DNA of 64,000 nucleotides. Source: Selaginella moellendorffii. Its lineage: Eukaryota; Streptophyta; Lycopodiopsida; Selaginellales; Selaginellaceae. The stretch is taken from positions 266,418 to 330,417 of the forward strand of contig NW_003314313.1 of NCBI RefSeq assembly GCF_000143415.4. The letters run 5' to 3'. This document shows positions 10,657 through 22,721 of this stretch, one piece after another (position 1 is the stretch's first letter; every line of letters begins with the position of its first letter). The position numbers were made by a program, and so were the translations under genes. The notes beneath the pieces are model-generated. The model searched no databases. It saw only the letters and a list, made by a program, of their open reading frames with translations, and was not told the DNA's origin.

Positions 10657-13067
10657 ATGATCATCGGAGCTGGATACGCTGCGCTCATCACTGGCGCTGT
10701 CTCTGGAATCGGTAAATTTCGTGTTGGATTTCGGCCGATCTTTTGTTCTTTGCGATGTCTAGGACGAGCGCTAGCGCTTGCGCTCGCTGAGAAGCGCTCG
10801 ATTTCGACTCTGGAAATGGCCTCGAGGCGCTCAATCTAGTGAAGGAAGTCCATTCCAGGCTCGGCATCTCGGGCACGGCGGCCATTTTTGTCCAGTGCGA
10901 TGTTACAAAACCTGGTATGCTCACAAACACACACACACACACACACTGCTTATTTTTATGTCATGCACTAATACTTCGCTGTTTTAGAGGAACTTTCTCT
11001 CGCGTTTGTTTTAGAGGAACTTTCTCTCGTGTTTGTGCTCGAGCTCATCCATGACTATAGAGTTTAAAGTCTCTTTTGCTGGGCTTTACAGGTCAAAGCA
11101 ATGCGAGCTCGGGGACAACCGGGAGTGATCATAAACCTTTCATCTGCGTCGGGATTATATCCGGCTCCCTTGATGCCAATCTACCCGGAAGTAAAGGTAA
11201 AAGCTCAGAAGGTGGTCTCATTTCATTTTGCTGTCGAAACACTCCATTTTTCTAGGTGGTGTTGTGTTGTTTACGAGATCGCTATCAAGACTTCGCAGAG
11301 AAAAAATACGAGTGAACGCGCTCTGTCCCGAGGTCAGTGCACAGTTTACAATTTTTTTTCGATTTTGACATACATGCCGGGTTTCCAGTTTATCGAGACT
11401 GCAATGACGAAGTCTCTGGATAGGAAAATAATAGACATAACCGGAGGTTATCTATCAATGGACAAGCTTATTCACGGTAAGGTGTATATTTAACTATTCA
11501 GAAGCAACGTCGTGTTTTTTTATTCCTCAGGGGCCTTTCAGCTCATTGAAGATGATAGCAAAGGAGGTGTTTGTCTTTGGATAACAAACAGGCGTGGTCC
11601 GGAGTATTGGCCTTCAGAAGAAGAGGAAAACAAGTTCCTGGTTCACGGTAGAAGAAAAAAAATCCCTCAAGAATCGAAAGAACTTCCGTCTCCAAATCTG
11701 CCTACGTCCTTTGATCAACTGTAAGTGATTGTTTATATTTTGATCCTGTTTCTACTATTGCTGTTTTCAGGATGGTTCATAAGCTGAGCAGCGATTTTCG
11801 TGTTGCCACGAAAATCGTCACGGTACCACTAAGACTTCCTGTGAGAGAAGGCCACGTACTGATAAAGAACTACTATGCTGGTGTGAATGCAAGTGATGTA
11901 AGTAGGCGTGCAACTCCTTTTTATCTTACATATCCTTATGTTTCAGGTGAACTATAGCTCTGGACGTTATTTTGCAAATGAGAAAGAAGCATTGTCGCGC
12001 CTTCCTTTTGTTGCTGGCTTTGAGGTAAAGTTTTATTAGATTTCTATGTAAGTTTTCCTTTTGTGCGCTTTGCAGTCCGTTGGAGTGGTTGCAAGCATTG
12101 GACCTGGCGTAGCTCTAGATGAGATTACGCTAGGATCTGCTGTTGCAACCTTTAGCTACGGGGGTTTTACAGAATACTCACAGGTTTAGCAAAAGAAAAG
12201 TGAAATTTTTGTTCTAACTAGATTTGCAGGTTCCTGCAAAGTCTGTCATTCCTGTTCCTTCCCCGACTCCTGAAGTTGTGGCTATACTTGTCTCTGGACT
12301 GACGGCTTCTCTTGGTTTGCAAGAGGTAGTGGTGCTAGCTCTGTAATCTATAACCCTTGCTCACTGGTCTTTATGCGGAAGACATAAAAACGGTATGTAA
12401 GAAGTGCTATGGAGTATCTAACAGATGAACAGGTTTTGAAGAAAGAATATCCACGTGGAGTAGACCTTGTCTACGAATCTGTTGGCGGGACGATGTTTGA
12501 CACATGCCTGAATGCTCTTGCAACTTTTGGACGTCTGATCGTCATAAGAATGATATCGCAGGTGTGTTAATGTTGTATTTTAGCCGCCATATGAAAACGC
12601 TTTCTTGCAGTATCAAGGAGAAGGTGGATGGCAACCGAGAAACTATCCTGGACTTTGCGAGAAGTTGCTGTGGAAATCGCAAACCATCGTAAGCAAGTGC
12701 TGCCATAATGCTGCTTTGCTAACAAGGTTATCCAGGTTGGATTCTACTTAATGCATCACAATAAGCTTTGGAAAGAACACGTTGCGAAACTTCATAGCCT
12801 ACACAGTCGGGGGAAGCTAAAGGTATCGTGCTTATCTGCTCTTTGAGCGAGAATACAACCTACTTCTCTGCAGATTGCAGTTGATCCAACACCCTTTACT
12901 GGCCTAAGCTCTGCATGTGATGCTGTGGAGTACCTTCATTCTGGAAAAAGTGTTGGCAAGGTATTGCGATTTGATTGAAATGATGCGCACTAATTTCATG
13001 ACTTTGTCTCCAGGTTATCATAAGAATTTCCATGGATGCTCCAGCGCTTCAAATCTCACGTTTGTGA
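10657..13067 (+). pseudogene. fused SDR (15-PGDH-like) + MDR quinone/prostaglandin-reductase-like gene, exon-deleted
   Basis: Exon 1 starts MIIGAGYAALITGAVSGIG (SDR cofactor motif TGxxxGIG) and continues RALALALAEKR. A frame change follows before DFDSGNGLEALNLVKEV and IFVQCDVTKP. The exon that should carry NNAG is absent; its place holds a (CA)n run and a 27-bp tandem repeat (about 10980-11036). Next come QPGVIINLSSASGLYPAPLMPIY (catalytic Ser and Tyr), a 1-base loss near 11190, then GGVVLFTRSLSRLRREKIRVNALCPE and IETAMTKSL. A linker leads to the MDR half: VREGHVLIKNYYAGVNASD, SVGVVASIGPGVALDE, FSYGGFTEYSQ, VAILVSGLTASLGLQE. The Rossmann NADPH-loop exon is missing (only about 110 bp between 12327 and 12433). 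Then [30 protein letters not shown] and VIIRISMDAP to TGA 13065-13067. Animal homologues of the two halves act successively in prostaglandin inactivation. Both nucleotide sites are lost, so a pseudogene is likely. Confidence 0.8.
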
Positions 13068-13250
13068 TGTATTGACACCTGACCTTTACTTTTGGTGTTT
13101 CCTTTCTGCGAATAAGAGCTTACACGTCAGTTTAGATTCCGCGCCAATCCAAACAGGTAGCAATCTAAAGTTTTCGAGTTTGATACGATAAGAGAATGCG
13201 ACAAAATTTTCTAGCTCTTTAAGCGTTTGAAAAGACGCTTGTGTGCAGCC

Positions 13251-15153
13251 ATGCAGGCGATGGATCTCTGGCTTCCTTCCATTGCAGTGGCCTTGATCAT
13301 CGTCCTTATCTCGTGCATTCTCAACTTCAACAGCTGGTTTTATGCTCCGAAGCTTAGACCTGGATCGCCACCATTGCCACCAGGTTCGCTTGGTTGGCCT
13401 GTTTTCGGAAACATGGGAGATTTCTTACAGGCCTTCAAGTCAAGCAATCCGGAGTCCTTTGTAGGGGGTTTCATTTCCAAGTAAGTGTTAATTTCCTTTT
13501 TCTTTTCAAAACCTCTGCTTTTCTTGCAGGTATGGATGTGGAGGCCTGTATAAAGCGTTTTTGTTCAGGCAGCCCACCATTCTGGCCACATCAGCGGAAG
13601 TATGTAAGACCGTGCTTTGTAACCATGATGTTTTTGAGATCGGATGGCCAGAGCGAGTGGTGAAAGAGCTTCTGGGACTGAAGGTTCTCTCGGCAGTGAC
13701 GGGCGACGATCATTTGAAGCTCAGCAAACTGGTCAAGCCGGCTTTAAGTTCACCGAAAGCAATTCAGCATCAAATGCCTTGCATTGAAGAAAACGTGAAG
13801 AAATTGCTAGACGAATGGGCGGATCGAGGCAACATCGTCTTTCTAGATGAAGCAAGAATGGTGAGCGAGCCTCAAAACAATCCGCAAAATTCTAACCTGC
13901 TTTTTGTTTCTGTCGTTTCTGTAGTTTACGTTGAAAACTATTCACGAGATTCTAGTAGGAGAGGATACAGGGATTGATTTCAAACAGGTGTCTGGGCTGT
14001 TTCACACCATGAACAAGGGTCTGCGTGCTTTACCACTCAACTTTCCTGGCACTGCTTACAGTAACGCTGTCAAGGTTCTTCTTCTTCTTCTTCTTCTTCT
14101 TTTTTCTCCGTCTTAAGTTTGTGCTTGGTTCGTCCAGGCACGCGCAACGTTGGCAAATGACTTCTGGCGAATATTCTACGAAAGAAAGGAAAGCAAGAAG
14201 AGAGGAGGAGATACTTTGTCCATGCTGCTGGACGCCACAGACGAGGGCGGTCAACCTCTAGAAGATGATCAAATCGTGGATTTGATCATGTCTTTTATGA
14301 ACGGAGGGCACGAATCCACGGCACATCTCGTCACCTGGTTGGCCATCCTCCTGAAAGAGCACCCTGCTGTTTACCAAAGACTCAAGGTATCCATTTCGCT
14401 TTCAGTATGAATATTTTCTTAGTGTTTTTTGCAGGCTGAACAAGATGAAATCGCGCTCAAGAAAATGCCTGGCGAAAGCCTTACACTAGCTGACATGAGG
14501 AGCATGACTTACATGTCTAGAGTATGCTAAAGTTTCTTCGAGTTCTTTATGACCGCTGACTTTCTGTGAAGGTGATTGATGAGACCCTGAGGCTGATTAA
14601 CATTTCCCCGTTTGTCTTTCGGAAAGTTCTCAGCGACGTGCAGCTAAACGGTGAGTAAACTTCTAGAGAGCTTTTGAAAAGGATATATGCTTGACCAACG
14701 AATTCACCAGGCTACACAATCCCGAGAGGATGGTTCGTAGAGGCGTGGCTACGACAAGTACACATGGATCCCCTCGTGCACAAGAACCCGAGAGAGTTTG
14801 ATCCCGACCGCTGGATTGTAAGCGTTTTGTTTCTTTGGTCGTATTCCCTACGTTAACCGGAAGTTTCTGTGTCAAGAACGAGAAGCCTCAGCCTCATACG
14901 TACGTTGCCTTCGGCTTGGGCAATCGAAAGTTTCCCGGAAGCAACCTCTCCAAGATCCAGAGCAGCATCATCATCCACCATCTCATCACGAAATACAAGT
15001 AAGCACAACGTTTTCCATCTTTTGCATTGGAAGGCTCACACACACCAACACAGCTGGGAGCCATTGAATCCACACTACAAGCTCGTATATCTCCCACACC
15101 CAAGGCCCGCCGACCACTATCCCGTCAAGATCACGAAGCGAGCACTTGTCTAG
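13251..15153 (+). CDS. CYP88-like cytochrome P450 lacking the heme-ligand cysteine
   Basis: Nine exons splice into 484 codons in one frame: 13251-13480, 13530-13860, 13925-14074, 14138-14386, 14435-14521, 14572-14650, 14711-14817, 14877-14998, 15054-15153. There is an N-terminal membrane anchor ([12 protein letters not shown]) and a Pro-rich hinge ([15 protein letters not shown]). The I-helix has NGGHEST and the K-helix ETLR. The order and wording resemble CYP88 ent-kaurenoic acid oxidases of the CYP85 clan, ER enzymes of gibberellin-type diterpenoid synthesis. The heme loop reads [14 protein letters not shown]: the invariant Cys is Phe430 (TTT 14931-14933). A normal P450 cannot bind heme without it, so the product is probably catalytically dead, or a single-base error lies here. 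Intron 3 holds a (TTC)n run at 14075-14101. The last 23 bp overlap the convergent gene at 15131. Parts are copied at 1512-1805. Confidence 0.85.
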
Positions 15154-15493
15154 GATCTCTCTTCACGCCTTGGAGAAAGTAAGCACCATTTCTCACAGAG
15201 ACTGTGATTTGGCTGTAAGAATCTATGTCCCTGGAACTAACCGCCAGATTTGTTGGTATTACCAGGCCATCTTCACTCCGCGCGAGGACCGCCATGGCAT
15301 AGTAGAGCTGGTTCTTGGGATAAGTTAGCTTCTCGCTACGGGCCTGCGCCTCCAGAGTACACAACAAGCCTCCGTACACCTCTCGATTCTTCTCCATTAG
15401 CTGGATCGTACTGCCAGTGTTGTTGACAAAGGTAACTCCTCGAATTTGCGCTAATCTCTCGTCGCTGCTCCAGCACCCCAGCGAATTTCCCAT
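15131..15493 (-). CDS. small protein with N-myristoylation-type start (120 aa)
   Basis: This is a single frame of 120 codons starting MGNSLGCWSSDERL. Gly2 with Ser5, and Cys7, form a dual myristoylation/palmitoylation pattern, so membrane attachment is plausible. The body reads GVTFVNNTGSTIQLMEKN, LCTLEAQARSEKLTYPKN, YYAMAVLARSEDGLVIPTN, YSQITVSVRNGAYFLQGV. It looks like alternating beta strands with no stop or frameshift. I do not recognise a named family. The stop (15131) lies inside the last exon of the convergent P450 gene, so the two coding ends overlap by 23 bp. It may be a genuine lineage-specific gene; a truncated copy of a larger beta-domain protein is the alternative. Confidence 0.65.
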   Translation of the reverse strand: MGNSLGCWSSDERLAQIRGVTFVNNTGSTIQLMEKNREVYGGLLCTLEAQARSEKLTYPKNQLYYAMAVLARSEDGLVIPTNLAVSSRDIDSYSQITVSVRNGAYFLQGVKRDPRQVLAS

Positions 15494-15751
15494 GGCCTGC
15501 CTAGTAGCAACAGACGTGGAGAGATCTTTGTTCCCAGGATTTTATAGAATGGTGGCCGCCACCGCGTCAAGTGACCTGACCAATTCCAATGGAACTTCCA
15601 GGAAGAGCTGTGTGTTTTAACTTATTAGGCAGCAGTCACGAGATTAGTTCATACTTGGTTACGTTTCTAAGTTCAATATCTAGAGCGTACTGAGTCCACT
15701 CTATCAAGAGAAAGAAGCTTTAGATTCTCCAAGAACTAGACAAGGAAGCCT

Positions 15752-17520
15752 TCACAGGTTCTCGACGGGAAATCCAACCACTGGAGAAACTCTCTTTGCA
15801 ATGTCCCGGAGTTCCTCAACTTCGTCGGCTGTTAAGTTCCATCCGAGAGCCCCCGCGATTTCAATCGCCTGATAAGTGGAGATGCCTCTTTACTTAGCCA
15901 CGAAAAAACCATATGAATTTTTTTTTTTTTTCTTTTAGTACCTGTTGTGCCGACTTGGCACCTGGAATGGGAACCACATTCTTCTGTGCGACCAGCCAAT
16001 TGAGAGCTACCTGGAAAAGTTAAACATCGAGAAAACTTTGCGTAAGTTATGTGACTTTCAAGGCTCCACCAGAAAAAAAAACCTGTGTGGATGTCTTGTC
16101 GTACTTTTCTCCTAGTTGCTTGAGCTTGATTAGCACAGGAGAGAGCTGAGGAAGTTTCAAAAAGTTCAAAACTACAAACAAAAAAAAGAATAGTAGCTAT
16201 TACCTTTGACAGGAACCCCGCATTGTAGATTCCTCCCCTGGGTCCTTTTGGTGGATTTGATGGCGTGTATTTCCCGCTCAAGATACCTGTGAGATGTTTG
16301 AGAATCCTCATCTTTTTATTTCATGTGCCTGGAAGTTACCTTGAGCGATCGGAGAATAAGCTATGAGTGTGATTCCCAGGTCGTCACAGGCTTGTTTGAC
16401 GCTGTTTTCCTCTGGTTTTCGATAGATCAAGCTGTAGTTTACTTGATTCGATGCCAGGACAACTCCTCGTCTCTTCAGCTGGTCGTGAGACCTCTTAAGC
16501 CTGTCCACTGGAAGCAAACCAAGGATTTACATTGGTTTCCAAAGTAGAAATGCCACACCTTTGTAATTGGAAACTCCTACTGCTTTTACGAGTCCTTGCT
16601 CCACAGCGTCACCAAGACCGTCGAGATATCCTGTTACAAATACAACGTAGCAAAGAAACTAGAAAACGAGTAAAAATGAAAAAAAGAAAGAAAGAAGACA
16701 CCACCTTCATTTCCCCATATGCCTGGCCTGCCATTTAATTTAGACGTGAAGTTTAGAGCGTCTTTCAAGTTAAAAGTGCCATACCAGTGGAGCTGATATA
16801 AATCGACAGACGAAAGATTGAGACGCTCCAGAGAATCCTTGAGTGCTTTGACAACGCTCCCTCGGCCAAACCTCCATGGCAGTGCAGCAAACTTCGTTGC
16901 CACTACAATCTTAGATTGTTCTTCTTGTTTGATCTCCTTGATAAACCTGCGGGAAGAAAGAGGAAAACTTGAAAAATAGAAGACAAGCTTGTTTACCTTC
17001 CTAGAAGTGTTTCAGAATTTACAGCACCAGATGCAAACTGGAGTTGGACAAGTTAGATGGTTTAGCAGTAAAGTTCTAGCTCGGGACAGAGAATTCCACC
17101 TTGGAGCCATAGACCTCTGGACAAACGAAAAAAGAGAATTGAACACACCATTGTGATCAACCAGCAAAATTGCTCACCTGCAGTATCAAAGAAATCCAAA
17201 CCACTTTCCACGCTCGCGGTGAATGCCTCTTTTGCATCTCTCAACTTTCTATCTGTAATTGAAGAGTGATAATCCACACAACTCGGCATGAAGAAAGAAG
17301 AATCACTACCATTCCAAGTGCCTTCATTCCAGTAACTTGTATCGCCCCACGACCAAGCCCCAATCCCGACAGGAGAAACCTCTACACTGGATTTTCCTAG
17401 CCTTACCTTCTGGGTTGGTGTTGTCACAGTGATACAAGCACTGATCGAAGAGCCATGCCGCCTTGTTTTGATCCGGGCAGCTGGCAGCCATAAGAGAGAA
17501 TGTGGTGGCGATAGTGCCAT
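15752..17520 (-). CDS. chloroplast aldo-keto reductase (At1g06690-like)
   Basis: The gene starts at the ATG 17518-17520. A Ser/Arg-rich transit-type presequence ([23 protein letters not shown]) precedes [23 protein letters not shown]. Exons of about 60-200 bp with introns of about 50-90 bp splice into one frame. Markers in order are [15 protein letters not shown] (catalytic Asp and Tyr), [25 protein letters not shown] (Lys), [11 protein letters not shown] (His), [75 protein letters not shown] and [18 protein letters not shown]. The stop is TGA 15752-15754. The full D-Y-K-H tetrad is present, so this is an NADPH-dependent AKR, probably stromal. It is one of few genes here with no lesion. Genomic fragments of it recur at 48.9 and 53.7 kb. 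Confidence 0.9.
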
Positions 17521-18547
17521 GGCTCAAAAATCCCGCTTTAACCTTAAACCCTATGCATATCGTGACAGATTTTCCTTGTACTGCTGCAATGGCTTAGAAT
17601 GTTTTTTGTCACAACCAACCGATTATAGAGTAACAGATTTAAAGCCTCAAGATTAGAAATATTTAATTCATCTTTATTAGTTTGTATGTCTTAACAAAAT
17701 CTCAAAGGCAATAAAGAATAATGCTATTGCCAAAAACAACTTAGCAAAGACAGCCTTTAATGAGCTTGAAGCCTCTAATCACAACCAGAATATATGTAAA
17801 GATGAAGGCCACTCTCTTTGAGCTTATGAGTTTCCCTCATCTTTCAGGAACTCCTGCAATAAGGTAGCAAGCATGATGGTAATATAGAGGGATTGGCAAG
17901 TCTGTGAAATAAGCATATAAATGAAGATTAATAATAAAACAATATGAGTGCATTAGATATGGAATACAAAAATGTGCATATTAATTAATTTAAAAACCTT
18001 AGTTTATATACAAAAGCAAGTGGTCTGGATTGAAAATAATTTAGCAATTATCAAAATCCCACTATACTATATTAATATATAGCCATACATTTAGACCTCA
18101 CATCATCCTTTCCTCTTGAAATTAGAAGATAGTTAAAGTTCTCTAATGGACAAGTCAAAATCTAGAGGAATATAAGGAGGATGCATCACTAAACTTGTAG
18201 GTGGTGTCGATCCTTTTATAGGAAGTGTTTTAGCCATTGCATATGCATAATTTTTAGAGGATTAGTCTATTGAACATCATAAACTTTGTAATCTAACTTG
18301 CCATAACACCCGATGTGGTCTTTTCTATTAAGTAATAAACCTTTTACACAAACCACATACTATAAAATTGGGAAAACAAATTAACATTAAGTCATTCATT
18401 TTATACTCTATAGATGGATGATAATGGGAGTTGTAACACTGTTGTTATCCCACTTATACGTGGCCCAAGTGTTTGGTAGACTCTACTTAGATTAGTGGAA
18501 GAATGCTTGTCAAATATTAATCCAAAACTTAGCATTAACAGCTCGTG
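17521..18547. other. AT-rich intergenic DNA
   Basis: No coding frame of note and no recognisable repeat structure is seen before the TRIM element. Base composition drops sharply in GC compared with the gene island to the left. Confidence 0.55.
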
Positions 18548-19349
18548 TGTAGCACATGTGATCATGGGATGAGATTTGGATATACTGTCACCGTGGATCC
18601 TTGGAACCTTGGGAGATAAATAGGGATAAAATAGCCACTAAGGGCTCTCTCATCAAGCAATTGCCCCTTTTCCAGTTAGCTTAAGGGGAGAGAGATAAGG
18701 TGCGCTACAGTTGGTATCGGAGCAAATGACATGGGTTCGATTCCCATTGATTAGTGGCTACTTAAAAGTATAATAGACCCTTGAGCAAGGTATATTCCTA
18801 CCCCTAAATTTGAAATCGTACGTATTGGGCATCCATACGTACGTCCTTCCTCTTGTGTGGAGTATCCACGGACGAAGGTATCCACCGTGGGACTGCGGTA
18901 CGGGTGGATGACTAGTTGCCTCACATGGAATAGCTAATCTACACAATAGAAGGATTGGTAGATTGAGTGCGGAAATGGAGGTGTTGGTTCCCCTTAGCTC
19001 AGTAGGGGTTGTTAGTCAATAGTCAATGAGGACATTGACATCTTTGAAGGGGGGGTGAGTGTAGCACTACACAATGGAAGGATTGGTAGATTGAGTGCGG
19101 AAATGGAGGTGCTGGTTCCCCTTGGCTCAGTAGGGGTTGTTAGTCAATAGTCAATGAGGACATTGACATCTCTGAAGGGGGGGTGAGTGTAGCACATGTG
19201 ATCATGGGATGAGATTTGGATATACTGTCACCGTGAATCCTTGGAACCTTGGGAGATAAATAGGGATAAAATAGCCACTAAGGGCTCTCTCATCAAGCAA
19301 TTGCCCCTTTTCCAGTTGGCTTAAGGGGAGAGAGATAAGGTGCGCTACA
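18548..19349 (+). mobile_element. TRIM 1 (terminal-repeat retrotransposon in miniature, 802 bp)
   Basis: The two 162-bp LTRs (18548-18709 and 19188-19349) begin TGTAGCACATG and end GCGCTACA, and differ at two positions. A perfect 5-bp target duplication (TCGTG, 18543-18547 and 19350-19354) flanks the element. A primer-binding site TGGTATCGGAGC (18712-18723), complementary to initiator tRNA-Met, follows the first LTR. A G-run polypurine tract (19174-19183) precedes the second. The 478-bp interior has no coding frame. It contains a 128-bp tandem duplication (18939-19066, 19067-19194). Each LTR has a TATA-like GATAAATAGGG. The element is non-autonomous. Confidence 0.93.
18939..19194 (+). repeat. 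128-bp tandem duplication inside TRIM 1
   Basis: The two units differ at a handful of bases. Each ends with the polypurine tract and the first 7 bases of the LTR (TGTAGCA at 19060-19066 and 19188-19194), so the duplication endpoint sits just inside the LTR. Confidence 0.9.
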
Positions 19350-19656
19350 TCGTGGCAATTACAAAAGTAAATTCAACTTTTAATGAATTCTTTCCTTCTT
19401 TTGGTTTTTCAAATTCTTTTTTTTTTCTTTCTCTACATCTTCCTTTTCATCTCTATCCACTTACATTCACAAAACATCACTTTATTACATCATTATAAAT
19501 ATTTGATCTTTGTTTTCATTTCTACACTATACATATAATTCTTGGGATCTTTAAACATCACTCTATCAAGTAGATCTCTAGCAATACAAAGCAATAAAAA
19601 TCAATTTTTTTGGCTATAAAAGACAAAATATATAACTTAAACTATCAAAGTGTGAT

Positions 19657-19990
19657 ATATAAGTGTCTAAATTTTCCATTATACTTTAGTCACTTAACCA
19701 CACATTTAACCACTTAGAGGAATCTTACTCACAACCTTTATAAATCTTATTTTTGACTTAGGGACATGCTAGCCTCATAAATGGTATCTATGCCATTCAG
19801 CCTTTGCACTTGGTCCAAGTGCTCCATATGTCTAATTCTATAACAGACACTTTAAAAGCACCATTGACATATTAACCTATTATGCTAAAGCTATGTTTAT
19901 TTACCTTTGTCCATTGGTAATCTAAAACCACCCATACCCTTGTTCTGTCTCTAAAAGATTAAGCAATCTGTCCATAAGTGGTCATCCCAA
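19657..19990 (+). repeat. LTR-B fragment (left end only)
   Basis: This resembles the first 330 bp of LTR B (27405 onward): the TACTTTAGTCACTTAACCAC block, the TTGCACTTGGTCCAAGTGCTCCA block, and TGTCCATAAGTGGTCAT. It is truncated directly before LTR A begins at 19999. Confidence 0.75.
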
Positions 19991-19998
19991 TACCACAC

Positions 19999-21127
19999 TG
20001 TAGCACACATGGTTTTCACCCTTTATTCTATGGTGATTTACCATAGAACAACCACAAAACAAAACCTAAACCCCCCATGTGCCACATGTTACATGCCATA
20101 TATCTAAAGGACAATGGTGTGAAACCTGAGTTTTAGAACCTTGGGCCACTAAAAGAAAGAATGGAGCTAAACTCCCAAACATGAAGCCAAAGAGTAATGG
20201 CATTGAAGCACGGAACGACTCCCGAGTATATATCCCAAGCAACGAAGGGACAGGAGCATGAAGGGACTTGGAATAGTTCTAAAGTATCCAGCATCCCAAT
20301 GCCAGAACCAAGATGCAAAATGGAGCCAAATGGAGTCTAGCGTTATTTTAATATATCGGTTGCCTAATGCAAGGATATGGGTACTCCACCAACAAGCATG
20401 TTATAAAACTTGGACTTAGACCCAAACCAAACGCAAAACAAAGACAGGTACACAAGTAAAGCTAAACTATACTTTAAGTTAGTCAAGCCATGCTTGACTT
20501 ACCCACTATCCCTATTATATGTTTTCAATCCCCCACACCCCCCCCCCCCAAGCCTTGAGGAACACATGCTTTGGGCTTTCACCCCAAGCCTCTTTTAATA
20601 CCAGGGGTTAGTCTTTGGAACCTCGAAACTTACTAAATATGGAATATCCTTATATTGTGAACTTGGTCACAGGACAAACACCATTGTGTTCAAAACAATC
20701 TCTATATTCCGTTGATATGCCAAATTAGTAAATCTAGACACTTTCCATAAATAGCATTTGGGACCGGAATAAGACTAACACAAAGGGCATGATAGCGAGA
20801 GTGTTTGGCAGACACAATAAGCTATCATTTAACGAATATTAAGGGACCAAGCTCAATATTGCAGAGGTTCCAAACACTAGCAAGTGCAAGTCAACAAATG
20901 ATTTTCTCTAACCAAGTCAAGTATACTTGACTAATAACACTTAAGAATTCCCTCCTTATGCTCATTTGGTTAAGTGCACATACGAAGACCAGTTTCTCAA
21001 CTACCTTAGGTGGAGACTGATAACGGGTCTAGCAATACCAACCTCCTGCCGTCGTGGCAATGAGGAAAGAATATCCAAAAGGATAGCTGATAAGTAACTT
21101 TCGATACCCAAAGTTGCATTTGCAACA
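19999..21127 (-). repeat. LTR A, complete (1129 bp)
   Basis: This is the reference copy of LTR A. Positions 20225-21127 align with 45128-45974. It contains a poly-C run near 20533-20549, and the phrase TTTGGGCTTTCACCCCAAGC, which is also found in modified form in LTR B. Confidence 0.8.
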
Positions 21128-22721
21128 CTCTCCCCCTCTTAAGGAAAATCAACGTCCTCGTCAATGCATACTTGAGTCTAGACAACTACCAAGGAAACAA
21201 CCCTAGAAAAATTTCACAGTGATCACACTATGTGAAAAATGCACCAACTTAAATGAGTTAAAGTAACCTTTTTGTCTAACACGGATGTGCTACCAACTCA
21301 AACACTTTCCAGCCATCGCCGACAAGGAAATGACCAATGGAGTTAGCCACCTTTACTACTCTGGGTGTCACCCAGCTTACAAAAGTGTGATACACCCTTA
21401 CTTGCAAGGACATAGAGAGAGAAGTTAGAGGCCCGAACCTTCATGAGCAAAGAAACCAAATCCGTTGGTAAGGTTTAGATAAACTACTATAAATAGGTAG
21501 TTAAAGTTGTTTACATGATCACGCCCTTTCAAGGGAATAAAGAACATCGACAGAGAGGCAGGTGGTATAACCAGTCTACAATAGCTACCCCATGACTAAA
21601 GATTTCACTATGCACATGAAGTGTCAAAGCCAATCTGCCTATACTGGCTTAAATTCAAAGATCAATAGATGGATAATATCAAAGTCATAGACAATGATAT
21701 CTTACAGACTGAATTATCAGTAAATAAATCTTAAATTAGAACACAAAAGTATTCCAAATAAGTTATCATCTGATAAACCAGTATTAGAGTATAAGAACCA
21801 CCAAGATCACTATAGTTGGAAAATTATAGGATTCACCATCTAACAAATTTCAATAGCAAATATATTATCAAGTAAACTCAATAAGAAAACTTAACTATTG
21901 AAAATTGTAAATAGTATGCTAAACAACTTACCAAAGATAACTCAAAAAGCACAAAGTATTATTGACTGGCAAGCAAGATGCTTGCGAATGTATCACAAAA
22001 GTAATAACATTCAATTTATTAAACCTAACTAGAGCAAAAATCAACAGAATAGAGTGAATGCCGCAAAACCAACAAATACTCATTCATGCCAACTATCATG
22101 CTAGCCAATTTGAATAGATCCTGGTCAACAATACCAAGGAACCAAAGTTGCTCAAGCAAGTGTCAGCAACATCCTACTGATATCTCAAACCCAAGATACT
22201 AATCCAAAACAAATCACAAAGAATATATGATAATGTGAAAAGCCATAAACTATCAAAGAGAACAACTAACCATCATGAAAGATCATCAATCATCCCATCA
22301 ATAAAAAAATGTATAATCATTGTCAAAGAAAGAATTTACCATCCCGAAGAATGGCAAATCTTTCTATATTAATAACAATCAAGCAAAACCTTTGACAAGG
22401 ATAATCAACTATTATAAATGATATTCAATCATCACCAATGATTACTAGATGCAAAAGCCAACTTCAACATTGAAAGTAATGAGCCAAAATACCTTCTCTA
22501 ACAACTTTTAACAAATGGAATAATAAGCATAAAAAACTTAAAGAACCAAAAAGCTCGAAGAAGCCTATAGCTATGTCTTGTCCAACAATGTTTACAAGTC
22601 TTACATAACTAATTTTAATGCTAAAGAAGAAATCATGGTACCACCTATAATATCCTTCTCAACACATCGAGAAGTTAAACTTTATAATGCAAAACTAATG
22701 AAGAGCATATCTACATCAATC
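21128..22721. other. non-coding interior of element A, G-poor plus strand
   Basis: No open frame longer than about 65 codons is seen and no retroviral motif is recognised. The plus strand is rich in A and C and poor in G. Confidence 0.55.

Noticed and set aside
18734-18744. GGTTCGATTCC, a perfect tRNA B-box-like word after the TRIM 1 primer site
   Set aside because: No cloverleaf can be drawn around it, and it lies inside the element leader, where such words are common after the primer-binding site.
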